From Daphnia pulex (taxonomy: Eukaryota; Arthropoda; Branchiopoda; Diplostraca; Daphniidae), in contig NC_060024.1 of the NCBI RefSeq assembly GCF_021134715.1, forward strand, positions 10,292,001-10,356,000: DNA of 64,000 bases, given 5' to 3'. Below the pieces are notes generated by a model that saw only the letters and a list, made by a program, of their open reading frames with translations, did no database searches and had not been told where the DNA came from. A program made the translations under genes and the position numbers. How positions within the stretch are numbered: the stretch's first letter is position 1; each line of letters begins with the position of its first letter. Below are positions 1-13,521 of this stretch, piece after piece.

Positions 1-57
1 TCCAAATCGGCTTACGTTTACCCTAAAATCGAGATGGGGAAGCCAACACAGCCGTGA
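1..57 (+). CDS. C-terminal end of an upstream gene (partial)
   Basis: Frame 1 is open from the window edge to a TGA at 55-57 and would encode 18 residues ending in GKPTQP. A canonical AATAAA polyadenylation signal lies at 174-179, about 115 bases after the stop, the spacing expected for a gene end. The fragment is too short to identify the product. It could also be chance, since 18 open codons prove little. The stop and polyA spacing are what I see; the gene is inference. Confidence 0.35.
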   Translation, partial: SKSAYVYPKIEMGKPTQP

Positions 58-3000
58 ACCGACCAGGGATCTATTGCTCTGATTTCAAGTAAATTCGATG
101 AAGCTTTTCAACCGTCTCTCACTGAAGTTTTTAGGAGCCCTGGGATTTGACGTTGCAATAATTTTTGTAATCAAATAAAATCTGTTTTTTACGTAACCGT
201 AGGGAAACGTGAGTGTCGCGTGAGAAGAAGTCAGCACGAACTGGCATTCTGCCCTTGTGAAGGTCTCATTAGTGAGAGCCTTTTTTTTATACTTCTATTA
301 TGGGATGCATTGGATTCCTTGCTGTCTATTCACAACAATTCATTAGCAGTTTTTAAGGCCTTAATTAAAGAAGCAATCAATTCTCTCGGTTTTTTTTGTT
401 TTCGTGACAACTTTTCAAGCGAAGCTGGAGTGTCTGGAGGAAGACGGATGGACTTTTCATGCGCACAGCAATCTTATCCTCAGCAACATTGATGCTCTGT
501 GTGTGCTGCTTGTGTCGTCCTATCTGTGCATTCCCTCTGGGATGTGTTTATTTTTTTATTTTTCAGGGAGGTACATATAGAAACCGTTTCTATTCTCAGT
601 TAGTCTGAATTGCTGATTTTCTGGCAGTGTCATCGTTGTACTGTTTCTTGAACTAGAGATACATGTGAGGAATCGAGGAAGTGAAAAAGAGGACAACCAT
701 TCCGCACGTTTGCTTACAGAATGGTTTTGACACGGAGTGTAAGGGTGGGGTAGGTGGTGAGGCTTATGAGATCGGTCGTACGACCGCCTCTTTGGCACCA
801 GACGTGAGACTCTTGGGGACGCGCAAGGATCGATAAACAGGAACAATCTAAAATCGATATCATCTGTTCTTTTTTAGAGGCTGCACTGGTCCAATATTGT
901 TTTTCCATTTTCTCTCAACCACTCGCTTTCCATCGTCGAAAGATAGCAGGAGAGGAATTAAAAATTTCAACTGTTTGCATTGCAAATTTGCAATTGATCT
1001 GGCGGCTGTTTTTCATTTGCTGTCGTGCCGCAGATACGTTTGTGGTGATCGCGATTGCCGTGGTTATATAAAGAAAACGCACACAAGTGGCCACCGCGTT
1101 AGTCTTTCGGCTCTTTCAGTTGATCCGGTGGTGCGTGTCACATGTCAGCTTTAGCACAGGTCTCTCTCTTCCATTTTTGTTATGACTTGTTCATGTTACG
1201 CCTAGTACCACCGCAAACCGAGAAAGACAGCAACTCACATGTGATCAACTTTTTTGCTGGTGAATTGCTCTATAGTTGAACATGTCTGGAAAGGGGTAAC
1301 CGAATACCCTCCCATCTTTCCAGCAGTGCAGACCCGCCTCCAATACTGTAAAAGTGTCCTAAAAAATAATTTCTTTTGGGGATTCGCTTTACAAACTTAA
1401 TAACTCCACCCCTCGTCGTACATACCTTCAGGGAACTGTGAACCAACCAAGTATTATTCGATTCCCTGAAGATGACCCTGTTCTCCTCCTCCCATCATGT
1501 AGATGACACACGAGATGTAAAACAAAAAACAGGAAAACTATTACGTGCGACATTTTTACGTTGTGGAGTAAACATTTTGGTTACGTCATAATAAGGGGAA
1601 TGATGTTGCAATCAAACCAAGGAGCTGTTTCCTCGGTATAATCAAGCAAAGTGACAAGAGACAGTGTCGGAAGAAACCTCGCTTGGCACCGCCCTTTTGT
1701 GTACTATGTAACACGTGATGTATGTGTAATGTGGAAGGGAGCGTCGTCTTCGGTCTAGAAAGAAATGGAAAAGAAAAGACTATCGGATCGCGCGCGCAAG
1801 GGCACAACCCCCAAACACACACACACAGCTTCCTACGGGAGCAGAAGGACTCGCTCTCTTCAGACACTTAAACATACACATCCAGCAGGTCTTCTTTTTC
1901 AGTCGAATCTGCTGGTGGATGCCGGTCGGACCTCCCAACATTCTTCCTAGCGTCACATAATTCGCCACTCGTTTCGACTTGTCACGCTGAACGTTCAAAA
2001 AGTGCGCTCTTGATTGACTGTGTCGTCGCTGTTGTTGTTTTCTTGTCGCACGTGGGACAAAATCGAGTCAAAAATTTCTGAAATCGTTGGAAAATAGAGA
2101 ACAGCGCAGTTTTATTTTTATTAATAATGGCGGTTCAAGTGGGCTTCAACAGCGCATTGTCTGGCTTCATCCAGGACTTATTGAACGTCTAAAAAAAGAA
2201 GAGATTATTTTTGTTGGCTCTTCATTAGATTTTCTCGGCGTCGCTTCGGAAGCCAAATCTCAGCAACAGGTCAGCAGGAACTAATCTTTCACTTTCAATT
2301 CGATATTCTTGTTGTTGGCCGAGGAAATGACCGTTTTACACATGAAATGGGTCTTAATTCTTACGACAAATCCCACTCGCTTTTAAATGAACCGTATCAG
2401 AAAGAATAAGGAGCGCGAAAGGGCACCGATGGAAACGAATGGTTGGCTGAGAGAGAAGGAGATTTATGTTGCGTCACCGACGTCCATAAAGAATCATTGA
2501 GGTCTGACTGTTGCCTCGCGCTCTAATTGAAAATCTGAAGCTAATGTAGAAATATATTGATCGAAAACCACTTTCATCTTCACTTTTGTTATTTATTGAA
2601 ATAGTGTCTAGTTCACTTTGATTACTTTGTGAAGCTAAACTGCTTAGAGGGCTTGGCTGCCAGGCTTACTTTTTATTTAGATACTTGTTATTCCGACTGA
2701 ATGATTTTATGTAATGGGGACTTGGAGAAAATCGAGTAAGACATCTGGGGAAATAAAATCGTATTTCGTCATTGCTAACGTTGAAGATACGTCGACCTTT
2801 TTAGTTCTTATTAAGCGATTTGGAAAACGAAATTACTAGGAAGTCTATTTAGAAAAAAAAAAACCCGGCGACATTTATTATTGGTATTTTCCACGGAAAT
2901 ACAGTCATTGCCTATTTTATGTGAGTGCTATTACATCCCCCGTAATTCTTCCATTTCGAAACGGAGATTTCCCTAAAGTGATGGCCAGCCATAAAAATAG

Positions 3001-3756
3001 TATTCTCGGTAAACAATTCGAGATTTTTTGGAATAAGATTATCATTGGGGAGAAAGAAAAAAAACACAAACAGCCTGACGGTAAATAGCTAAAGGTGACG
3101 GTCTAAAGTGACGTTTTATTCAACAGGGTCCTTTCCATTCTTTTTACCCAACGAAAATGCTTTGATTGATGGGCTAAATTTAATCCCGCCTTCGCTATAC
3201 TGTAAAGCGGGCGCGCTTTATGGCACAAGGCACACACTCCACCTGAATGCCACTCTAATCTATCTTGATGGCTGAACATGCCAACCGCACAGCTCAAACC
3301 CCCTCACTCTTTTTGAATATGGCGCTAAATTTAGCCGCCATCTTTACCGCCCGTCCACTTTGGATCGACGGACGGGTGGCCCAAGTTTTAAGTGTAAAGT
3401 CTGCGAGAACATCCATGGACTGTAAGCATGCAATTCAAAGAGCTCCGACGTTCCCTTGAGCCCAGAAGGAGAGAACGTGCATATTTTCGCATGATACGAC
3501 AGTATCTGAAAAGACTCTTATAACCGTGTCCGCTTTGACGTTATTATGATATTTTCTGGGCAATCTATAAATTGGGTTGGTTAGGTGCGCACTAAAGTAT
3601 AGTATCGGCAAAACGAGGCTCTATTGGTCGGATCAACAAATGACGTAACACAGTATTTTATTTTTTGTGTACAACATTTTATTTCTGCTTTCTTTCAGAT
3701 CCCCTACTACTCCATTGTGTTCAGCTGCTTGTGGTGGGCGGAAGTAATCGGCTAAA
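58..3756. other. Upstream region of the guanylate cyclase gene; no protein gene seen
   Basis: This is mixed-composition DNA with only short, unsupported open frames on both strands. A strong 3' splice site (tctttcag) ends at 3698, 58 bases before the cyclase ATG. The cyclase mRNA therefore has at least one 5' untranslated exon further upstream that I could not place. One possible donor is caacag|gtcagc near 2269, but nothing else supports it. A (CA)n tract lies near 1814-1828. Confidence 0.5.
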
Positions 3757-6700
3757 ATGTACGGGCTTCTGTTGGAAAGTCTGGCTTGTTACATCAAAGA
3801 AAATTACGGTGAAGAGAAATGGGAGGAGATTCGACGAGCTGCAGCCGTCGAACAGACCTCTTTTTCCACTCATCAAGTCTACCCTGAGAATTTGATTCCG
3901 AGATTGTCGGCAAAAGCCATCGAGGTACGTACACTAAGCAAGTAGAGACAGTATTATGTAAGCACTAAAGGATAAATCTGCGTCGCAGTGATCACAGTTT
4001 TGTTACAGAGCAATATTCAAAGAGTAGAAATGGAATTTTGATATCGCCGACAAAGTATGTGTAAAAGAGGAGGTAAAAATAGGACCATGGAAATGATTCG
4101 ATTTATTCGTGTGTAAATCCTGTAAACTTAATTTGATACGGCGGAAGTAAGGGGGGGGGGTTGACTTGAGGCTACACTCCGTATAATACAGTGGCTCCTA
4201 TTGTTATAAAGTTTCTTGGGAATACTTTTGATTGCATTTTACAGATCTTTTTGATAAGCTACTAAAAATTTATGGTTAAAATCAAGTAGATGTGCGGGGC
4301 ACTGTGCTTTCAACTTTGAAGAGAGACTCGCAAGTCAAAGAGAAGATGTGTGTAGGTGCAGCAGAAGTACCAACTATTGTGCCCAAAGATGCTTTCAATT
4401 GCATCATTATGTTTAACTTATTATACCAGGTGGCTTGGATTCCCATATAGAATCAAGTGTGTGTTGCGCGCCCAAATTATTTACAGTAACGCACACCGTA
4501 CATTTTACTGTGCCTGTAATTTAGATTAGCACAACACATTGGGATTGCAGGTCTTGTTGCGCTTCTAAAGATCAATAATTCAGGTTGAGTGGATATCTGA
4601 CAGTGTTTGCTGAATCACGATTTTTTTGATTTATGAATCAAAATCATAAATCATTTTTTAGAAATTTTAGACGAATCAAAAATTAAATCAATAATCAAAT
4701 AAATTTTTGATTTAATTTATAAATTAAAATCAAAATCAAAATCAAATTTCATATAGTTTTTTGCATTATACTTGGCAAAAAAAATCAAATATATATGTTA
4801 TGCACACCTAAAATCTTCAGCAAAAAAATACGTTTTGTTTCTCTGCTGCTTTGTTTTAGGAAAGGAACTAGAATAGTCATATTATTTTAAAAACTGATTG
4901 GAAATCGAGAAAATTTTCATGAAAATCTGTAGGTTTTCTCGTCTTTTTTCAATTTTTTTGATTTACCCGTGATTCACTGTGTTTCAAACGATTAAAATCA
5001 CGAATTAAATCAAATTTCTCTGTATGATTTAATTCTTGTAATTAAATCAATTTTGATTTAATTTTTGATTTAATTTAACGAAACGATTTAAAATCAAATT
5101 TGATTCAGCAAACACTGATATCTGATTACCCGGCAAGTAATATAGAGGGCCCCTTAATTACATGGCCAGTGAGTAACCGTGGACAATCATCTACTACTAC
5201 TGCTCATGGACATGGAAAACTCGAATTATTTGAGACGTTCTTTTGTGTGTTGTATAGCCAGAGACATTGAAAAGATATTATCATTCATTGTAATGACCAC
5301 TTAAATATTCACGAAATGTTTCTCCTATTTATTTTACAGTTGCTCCAGGTGCCCGAACATGAATTCATGGCTCTTATGGGAGAATACTTTGTGGACTTTG
5401 TCGGGCAATACGGCTACGATCGAGTGCTTTCCGTCCTCGGCCGTCACATGCGGGATTTCCTGAATGGTAAGGGGAATTCTTTTCATTCCTTTAATGTGGA
5501 TCTAGAAGATATTCGATAGGATCTCCTTTTATAGAAACTAGGGCACAAAAACCATACAAATAAACTAGGGCTATATAGGAAATCTTTAGACTGATCAAAT
5601 CATTTGTAAAATGGGAAAATAGGCCTACCATTTCCAACGATCTTGTACTAAAATGACAAAAAGGTTACTCAATGTTATTAATTGAATTATATGTCGTATC
5701 TCGTACGTCAGGCAGCCATATAACAGATTTGATCTTGCCTTTCAAGTGGTGGAGGTCATGAAAGAATAAAGGGAAACCCAGTGTAAGCATACACAGATTC
5801 TTTTGTCCTGCCCAGACAAATATCTAAAAATAAGCAATTATTTGATGTTAGCCTATTGTAACAAATTAGAGTTGACTGAAATAGCAATTACGAAATCTCG
5901 AATGTTAGCTTTTTGGCATGAATTGGCACACCCAACAGTTGGTAGGATGAATCCCACTTGTGTTGTCAAACATAAGAGGGTTTCTGTCAACAATTGTTTT
6001 TTTTTAATAACCGAAAACATCCATTTCCGTGTAACCAAAAGACCACTTCTTTCGACATGAGAGGGATTGACTGCATAACCTAATAAGCCGATCGAGTTTC
6101 ATTCTGCGTCGTTCACCTTGACCGTATCTCAGGTTTAAATATAAGCTTCAGCTGTATAATGTTGTTGCTAATACTTTGTATAAAGATGATAAAGATCGAA
6201 TTTCATCTTAGCTACATTTTCGCTCCGCTAACGATTACCAGCAACTTTGGTATAAGACAGGTGGGTAGATAAATGGAAACTTTCTTCTTCTTCTCCTGCG
6301 GGGATTCCAACTCGTAAAATCGCGCAACACACGGAAAAGTTTGGCAGTGAGACATGAGCGAGATGGATATTGATCATTTCCACAAATGGCGGATGTGAAT
6401 TAGAATAAAAGTCTAGAGATGCAATACGAGGAGTAGGAGTATGGCATGCGTGTTGCAAACGAACGACGAGAACCGATAGAGTTGTACATTTCTCTGGTAA
6501 GGATGTTTCCCAACTTGCCAGTCCAATCACTATATGTAGTTGACGATCCGTGACAAGCCATCGAGCTTCGACCCGACCAAGACGTTGGAGATGTTCTTAT
6601 ACACACGATAAGATAGATTGTTGTCGATATAGAGACCTCCTTTATACCAGCCTATTCAATTTAGTGCCTACTAGGAAATTGCTTTCGGTTGAGCAAACAA

Positions 6701-9700
6701 CCGACTTCTTCACTGAACGCCATGACCTAATTTCAATAGCAAATATAATTGAAATCAGGTTAAAACTCGTTTAGATTTATTTGTCCTGAGCTGTCTGATG
6801 TTCGCTCGAGTATGACTGATGTGCTTTATAATGTCAATTGAATAGGATTAGACAATTTGCACGAGTATTTGAAGTTCTCTTACCCGAGAATGAGAGCGCC
6901 TTCCTTCTTCTGTGAGAACGAGACAAGTACTGGACTGACACTTCACTACCGGTCAAAGAGACGCGGTTTTGTTCACTACACAATGGGCCAAATCAAACAG
7001 GTAATCCGGTTAAGACTGCTGACGGTTATGTACATCTCTTGTAACAAATATTAACCCGAGTCGCTTTTCAAAGGTTGGCAAGGAAATCTACAAATTGGAC
7101 GATGTGGATATCACCATCATCAAGGAAGAAATGTCGTTCGACATGCATGTAGTGACGTTCAATCTCAAGTTCGACAACCGAGCCTTTTCCACACTGACGG
7201 CCCTGGATCGCGAGGATCAATGCTTGCCCCTCAAAGCATCCATCTTTATCGACATCTTTCCGTTCTGCATCCTTTTCGGGTAAACTGTTTGATCTATACA
7301 TCCGTCTGATTGCACTGCCGATGGTTATTTTTTTGCGCTAGTACAATCGATGGATGATTTCATTTCCGTTGTTATAAGTCATTCGAAGATATGAGTGTAC
7401 AAGATCAATCACTGACGCTATTGTTCGAGCACTCGCCGAGGATGACAATCTTTTAGACAATCTTCATCTAATAATAATGCACAAGTCAAACTTATGTTTG
7501 CCTTGTCAAGTTTCTCATTGCATTTCCAACGGGTGCGCGTTCAGTGTGACGGTTTCTTCCAGTATCTTCTTTGTATTTATTAAAGTGACAGCTGAGAGAG
7601 CGTGCTGGGCTTTTTTATTTTTGAAAAGACGTGTGCCCCGTGAACCTCGTCACATTTGGTTGCAGAGGATGTTGGTAATGTACGGCTGTGCAGGGTGGTA
7701 ATGTTATGATGTTATCGATTTCTCCTCCAATGTCTATGGGGCCCTGTCAATGCGTCTAACAAGAAAGACCATCACATGATGAGATTCTTTCTTTGAACTC
7801 ATATATATCATGTATGTGTATTTCTTTTCCCTCCCCCCTTTTTTTCATATGCGCTACACATATTGGATGTTCGATGGAATGAATAGATCCGACATGATCA
7901 TTAAAAACATCGGGAATTCGTTGGCCCACATTCTACCCGAATTAATCGGTCAGGATATTTCCGAAGTCTTCGACCTAACCCGCCCCCTCGTCGACTTCAA
8001 ATTCTCATCGGTAACATTTCCTCCTCCGCTGGTTTTTCCCACGAATGTCGTGATTACGTGCATTCTTCTTACCTGTGTTTTATTTGATTTGCAGATATTG
8101 AAACGAACCAACAACATTTTCGAGCTTGTGTCTCACAAGTCGTTGGTAATCGGTGGTTCCAACGAAATAGGAGACACCGACTCCGAGGACAGCAGTAGAA
8201 AAATCCATTTAAAAGGTGAGCTAATAATTAGAAATTTGCCATCTCGAAATACTTTTTCCTAAATCTAAAATAACGAAATTTTTAGGACAAATGCTCTACA
8301 TGGAAGAATGGAAGATGATCGTCTTTCTAGGCACGCCGCAGATGAATGATCTCGACGCCATGATCCGGGTTGGACTCTTTATCAACGATTTATCCATGCA
8401 CGATTTTTCCAGGTATTGACGTGTGTCCTTCGTGACTTGTCGTACTTTCTGACATTCAGAAAATGATTGAAGAGTCGAGAAAATATCTTGTTTCATTTTT
8501 ATTTCATTTTTCCTCGCAGGGATTTGATGATGGCCGGTACGCAGCAGTCGGTCGAATTGAAATTGGCACTTGACCAAGAACAGCAGAAATCCAAGAAACT
8601 GGAAGAGTCCATGAAAAAACTCGACGAAGAAATGAAGCGCACCGACGAGCTCCTTTATCAAATGATACCCAAGCTCGTGGCTGATCGGCTTCGCAAAGGA
8701 GAAAATCCCGTTGATACGTGCCAGGTGAGTCAATATTATGTTTACAAACAAAAATAACCGGATAGTGGATAACCAGGATGCGTAACAACATCCAGGCAAC
8801 CAAAAAACGAAAACAAATAGGCACTAGAGAGAAATACTCCCTTTCTTAAGAGTAGTCCTGGAGATATTCTTTGTTTTCAACCCCCAAAAAGTCACAAAGC
8901 TTCATTAGTTGGTTGTCACTCTTTTATGACGGCTTAATGCACGCCGACAACACATCTTGGAATCATGACGGGGGAAAAACACAAACAACACCGAAAGAGA
9001 AAAAAACAAGGGGAATTATAATGAGAATCTGATAGGGTATAACTAGGTAGATTATTTCTTTTATTTCTCTGTGTTTGCTGTGTGTCCCCCCCCCCCTGAT
9101 ACCAATGTTTCCGTGACACTGTGGAGGCGGTAGAGAGAACAAAGTCTTTTGACGTCATCTAATGTTGCTCGGCACCGCGCGTCGCTAATTTATAAATGAA
9201 CTAATCAAGCCGGGATCCATTCATTATTAGAAACCGTCCTTTTGCCTTCATTATGTGATGATGGTTTCCACCCCTTTGATTCACCACAGGTCTTTGAATG
9301 TGTAACGATCCTGTTCAGCGACGTGGTGACATTTACAGAAATCTGTAGCCGAATCAGTCCGATGGAAGTCGTCTCGATGCTCAACTCCATGTACTCCATC
9401 TTTGATCGACTCACCGAGCTCAATGGCGTCTACAAGGTTGGCTGTCCCCTGCTCCTTCAAAAAATCCACCCACATATCAGACAGGGATGAATAATTCACA
9501 CTCACCTAATTCTGTCAGGTGGAGACCATTGGTGATGCTTACATGGCCGTAGGAGGTGCCCCCGTCAAAGATGTCCTTCATGCTGCCCGCACGTGTGATA
9601 TGGCAATGGACATGGTTGATGCTATTCAAGATTTGACTGATCCGTCTACAGGTCTTCAACCGAAAACCATTTTTTTCTCCTTCTTCTTTTCGTCTGGTTT

Positions 9701-12266
9701 CTTTATTTCAGTTGGCCTCAATAACCATAGCACCATGTATTTCTCCGAGTTATTGCGTTAGTTCCGTTGTCCGGCCGACGGAAGGGATCTCGGCAATCTC
9801 ACTTCATGCTATATATTGCAGTCATGGAAATAAGATTCAACGGAACGTTAATCTTTTTTTTCCTCCCAAAAAGGAGGAAGATCAATACTTTTCACGTTTT
9901 TCTAAAAACGTATTATATGTACATTATTAACATTCATAACCCGGATAATTAGAATGCCTAAATTATTGAGAGCCTATTCCGAATTGAAGAGTTTTCAAGT
10001 CTGAATGATTGACGATGTTTCCTCCAGGCTTATTACAAATTCCCCGTAATGACTTGAATTAATTATATTATGTCTCAAAATAGGGCAACATCTGAGGATC
10101 AGAGTCGGCGTTCACTCGGGTGCTGTTGTAGCGGGCGTCGTTGGACTCAAAATGCCGCGCTACTGTACGTAATGAATACGACTAGTTCCATTTCTCTCTT
10201 TCTCGTCGTCGTTTTTCTTTTCTCCGGACTTGTTAACTTTCTCTCTTTTCTCTTTTTTGGCGAATGTAGGCCTCTTCGGTGACTCTGTCAATACGGGTAA
10301 AAGACGATAGTGCCGGGCCATTGAGTCCGAATCGGTTTTTCTGGCCCTTTATTTATGTCGTCTAGCTCTGTGCCGTATTTCGTTACTCAATAATAAATTC
10401 TACATTTCCTTGTCTTCTGTTACGTCGATATACGACCAGCCTCGAGAATGGAGTCGACGAGCGAGCCGATGAAAATCCACATTTCGCAGACGACCTACGA
10501 ACTGCTCGGGCCCGACTATTTAACTGCAGATCGTGGCGAGATTGTCGTCAAAGGGAAAGGTATAGAGATTCCCCGCTCCTGAAAAGTCCTCCTGATCCCC
10601 CTTTTGTGTATTGATTTGCATGTAGCTACTTACCCTCGGTCCCTTGTAGTATCTTTCGAATGTCTTGTGGCAACTCGCCACATGCACTCTCCCGCGATAG
10701 AATCATATTGCCCGCTATCCACGGGCAAATGTGGCGGATAAAAGAACTTTTTTTGCTGTTGCCAAGGCAACACACAACTAGAAAGAGGAATAAAAACGGT
10801 CCAGTTTAATATCGTCCATATATTCATTGCATAATGCAGGTCAGATGAAGACGTACTGGTTGACGGGGAAGAAAGGCCGGTGCGCATCGGACAGATCCGG
10901 TAGAATTTCCGCTGTTCCGGAAGAATTGCTGGCGGAAGGCAGAGCGGGATCATCTACGATTCGGAGATACAGTCCCGTCACCATGGACGATGTCACCATG
11001 GCTCGCAAAGGTGCGGTTACGAGCGGTATGAGCAACCGGAATATTAGTCCGGTTTCGTTGGTTACTTCAGGTTGGTGCCACTTTGCCAGCATCTGCCCTG
11101 ATATTTTATTCGTCGACAGATTGTAGTATACATTTGAATTTGAATAGTAATGGAGATAGTAAGTAGCCTGTACTGTATGCACGCACCTATTCAATGGGAA
11201 ATTACTAGTGTGTTTGTGATGCACGGATGGAGAGCCGCGGCTAATTAACTTGCTGTAATTAAAACTGAGAACTGGGGAATGTCAAGAGTTGATGATTTCG
11301 GTTATTCCAGGATTTAATTAGTTCAGACTTAATTTTTGTGTACGTTGAGTTTGTTTGATTGCAGATGCACTTTATTTGTGTTTCTAGGAAGCTAGCCCCT
11401 CTACTAATGAGATTTCTTTCCGTGTTCTCATATGGAATGTTTTCTCTAGCTGAACTGGTATCGAGATCATTATTGCTTTCTTCTTTCCCGTGCTAGGAGG
11501 CGGAAGTACAAATGAACTGATTCCACACCAGAATCGACGTAGTCTCAAAGAAATGGAGAAGGCTTTACAAACGACACTCCATTCGTCGTCGGCCAAGAAC
11601 AAGTTGTACGAAAATGTAGTTCGAAGTATCACCCCGAGTGGCAGCAGTCATACGACGATGCCAACGACCCCATCGCCTTTGACTTTATCGTCCAAGCCGG
11701 CGGCCAAAAAGTTCGATCTAAAATTCATCTGCCCTCATGGTAACGCGTAAACTTGAAGGGGTGGAAACAAATCTAATTGAATTGCAAATAAGGTTATTTA
11801 TCTTTTCTCTATTTGGATTGGGATTGTTCCATTAGCAGGCAAGGCTTTAGCGTCGAAGAAATCGCCCAGCGGAGGAGGAATGAGCAGTCCCAAGACGCCG
11901 TCGACGCCACCAGCCTCTTCGTTCCCGCTAGTTTCCAACTTAAACTGTGCCCCACCAGACATAACCGTCGGCCACAATGGCATAAAAAAGGATTCGACAG
12001 CTGGTCTCCTCACACCCAAAACTCGCTCAGATGGTTTCATGGGCTTGTCATTCAACTTGCCCGGTGATCCGGCAATCGACGGCGGAACTCACGACGGAAG
12101 TACCGCGGCGACGGCTGCGGCCGTTTCAGCTGCTGCCACCGCCATGGCTTCTGGTCTAGGCAACGAATTTTGCTGTCCAACTTTTGGAGTTCGGCCTCCA
12201 AGACTTACTGTGACCGTTACGTCTGCTAACGGGGACCCTAGGAGTGCGACGTGCTCTATCCTGTGA
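3757..12266 (+). CDS. Gyc88E: Atypical soluble guanylate cyclase, Gyc-88E-like
   Basis: Cytosolic haem protein making cGMP from GTP; Drosophila Gyc-88E is a known oxygen-responsive cyclase. Exons: 3757..3924, 5340..5466, 6846..7000, 7074..7279, 7887..8010, 8095..8215, 8286..8412, 8520..8724, 9290..9436, 9519..9651, 10084..10164, 10270..10296, 10440..10559, 10840..11070, 11497..11739, 11839..12266. All phases agree and give 880 aa. The N-terminal H-NOX domain has the proximal haem ligand H104 (DNLHEYL) and the YxSxR motif Y133-S135-R137. A dimerisation coiled coil ([18 protein letters not shown]) precedes the class III cyclase domain, with metal-binding D422 (LFSDVV) and D466 (ETIGDAYM). Both aspartates are present, so it may work as a homodimer. 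An Ala/Ser-rich tail ends in CSIL. Exon 14 could instead end at 11010, removing 20 codons in frame. Exon 12 is only 27 nt. The start is the first ATG after the splice acceptor and matches the family N-terminus MYGLLLE. Confidence 0.93.
4601..5117. mobile_element. hAT-type MITE in intron 1 of the cyclase gene
   Basis: The 517-bp AT-rich element has perfect 17-bp terminal inverted repeats (CAGTGTTTGCTGAATCA at 4601-4617 and its complement at 5101-5117). An identical 8-bp direct repeat, ATATCTGA, flanks it at 4593-4600 and 5118-5125. Eight-bp target duplications and CAGTG-type ends are typical of the hAT superfamily. The interior is mostly repeated, partly palindromic GATTTAA/TTAAATC units with no coding capacity, so it is non-autonomous. 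The intact duplication suggests a fairly recent insertion. Confidence 0.85.
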
Positions 12267-13521
12267 GCTTCTGTTAACGTTAATTCAATTGGAGGGAAAG
12301 GCAAGTTTTAACGGGGTATTATAGAGAAACAAACAAGCCATCCAATCAGTCAAAGTAGAAGTAAAAAGGAAACAAGGTACACTCACTTGGCATCCAATCC
12401 ACGAACGCTTATCGATTCCTTGACGTCTACACATTCCATCAATCTGTCGATCCTACGCAGCTAACTGAACGTCAAACTAGAGAAAAAAAAAGGCTATCCT
12501 AACCGAAAGATTGAGTTATTTTGCAATATGTCAGTGCGCGCGTAGTTGTTCAGACTTTGAGATGATGGAGTGATCAATATGGTGTCGTTCCTAATGACAA
12601 AATGCCCGTCCCAAGTATCATTGTTTTCTGGTCCCCTTGAACCCCCCCTCAAAGAGAGAGAAAACCGAGCAACGTAAAATTTTTACAGAAAATTATATTT
12701 GGTCAATTTCTTATACTTGTATGATCTTTTCAATGTGACATGTATTTCTTCTTGCTCTTTCAATTCATCACTTTGCTTTCTAGTCTGATTATGTATAATG
12801 TATCTCTTTTAAGAGGATCATATCATCATGTTGCTGCGGTTTATTTGAAATTGTTTTATACGAACAAAAATAACGCAGGGAAGGAGCAGGCGATTGCTTT
12901 CATCGGTTTGTCTATTTAAATTAATTTATATATATTGATGATTTCTTTCTCGAAAAATTTGTCTTACTTTCTCTTAACGAAATGGAAAACCGTCTTGAGA
13001 ACATATATACATCGCATCGCTTTGTTTTAAAAAATCAAGACAGTTTTGGAGTGGTTCATCGAGCACAACCACTATTATGTTGTCATCGCGCCAACCCTAG
13101 TCAGTAACATGCAGCCCCTCGCTCTCCCTGCCCTACCACGCAGCAGATCAATACAATCAATGACGTACACACCCACGAAAGTCTTTTCAATCTTTCTCTG
13201 CTTTTTCTAGCTTCGATCTTTGCTAGCTGTGTGTAGATATATAGAAATGTATACAAAAAATAAAAAGGTATTTTTCCCGGTTTCGTGTTCAAATTATTAG
13301 TGCCATCTGGGACCTACGAATTGAACCGCAATTAGTTTGAGAGGACAACAAAATTCGTCTGCTCAACTTGTGTTGTTTATTTAGGTCCAAGTGTCGGTAG
13401 CTTACTTGCTGATTTCGAGGCTTTAGTCTTTAGTTACTGAGACCATCCTGAGACTTTGAAACATCCTTGGCCAATGGATTAATTGTTGTTATTCGTGTAC
13501 CGAATATTTTTATCTGTGAAA
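12267..13521. other. 3' untranslated region of the cyclase and spacer before the fucosidase gene
   Basis: No open frame of note. The first part is probably the long 3' UTR of the cyclase. The best polyA signal is an AATAAA at 13259-13264. The remaining roughly 250 bases must hold the fucosidase promoter and 5' UTR. A CT-rich, TATA-poor stretch lies just upstream of 13522. Confidence 0.5.
13259..13264 (+). terminator. Candidate polyA signal of the cyclase gene
   Basis: Canonical AATAAA about 990 bases after the cyclase stop codon. It is the last such signal on the plus strand before the next gene. Confidence 0.4.

Noticed and set aside
8296-8799. Minus-strand open frame across the cyclase coiled-coil exon
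   Set aside because: Antisense shadow of real coding exons 7 and 8 of the guanylate cyclase.
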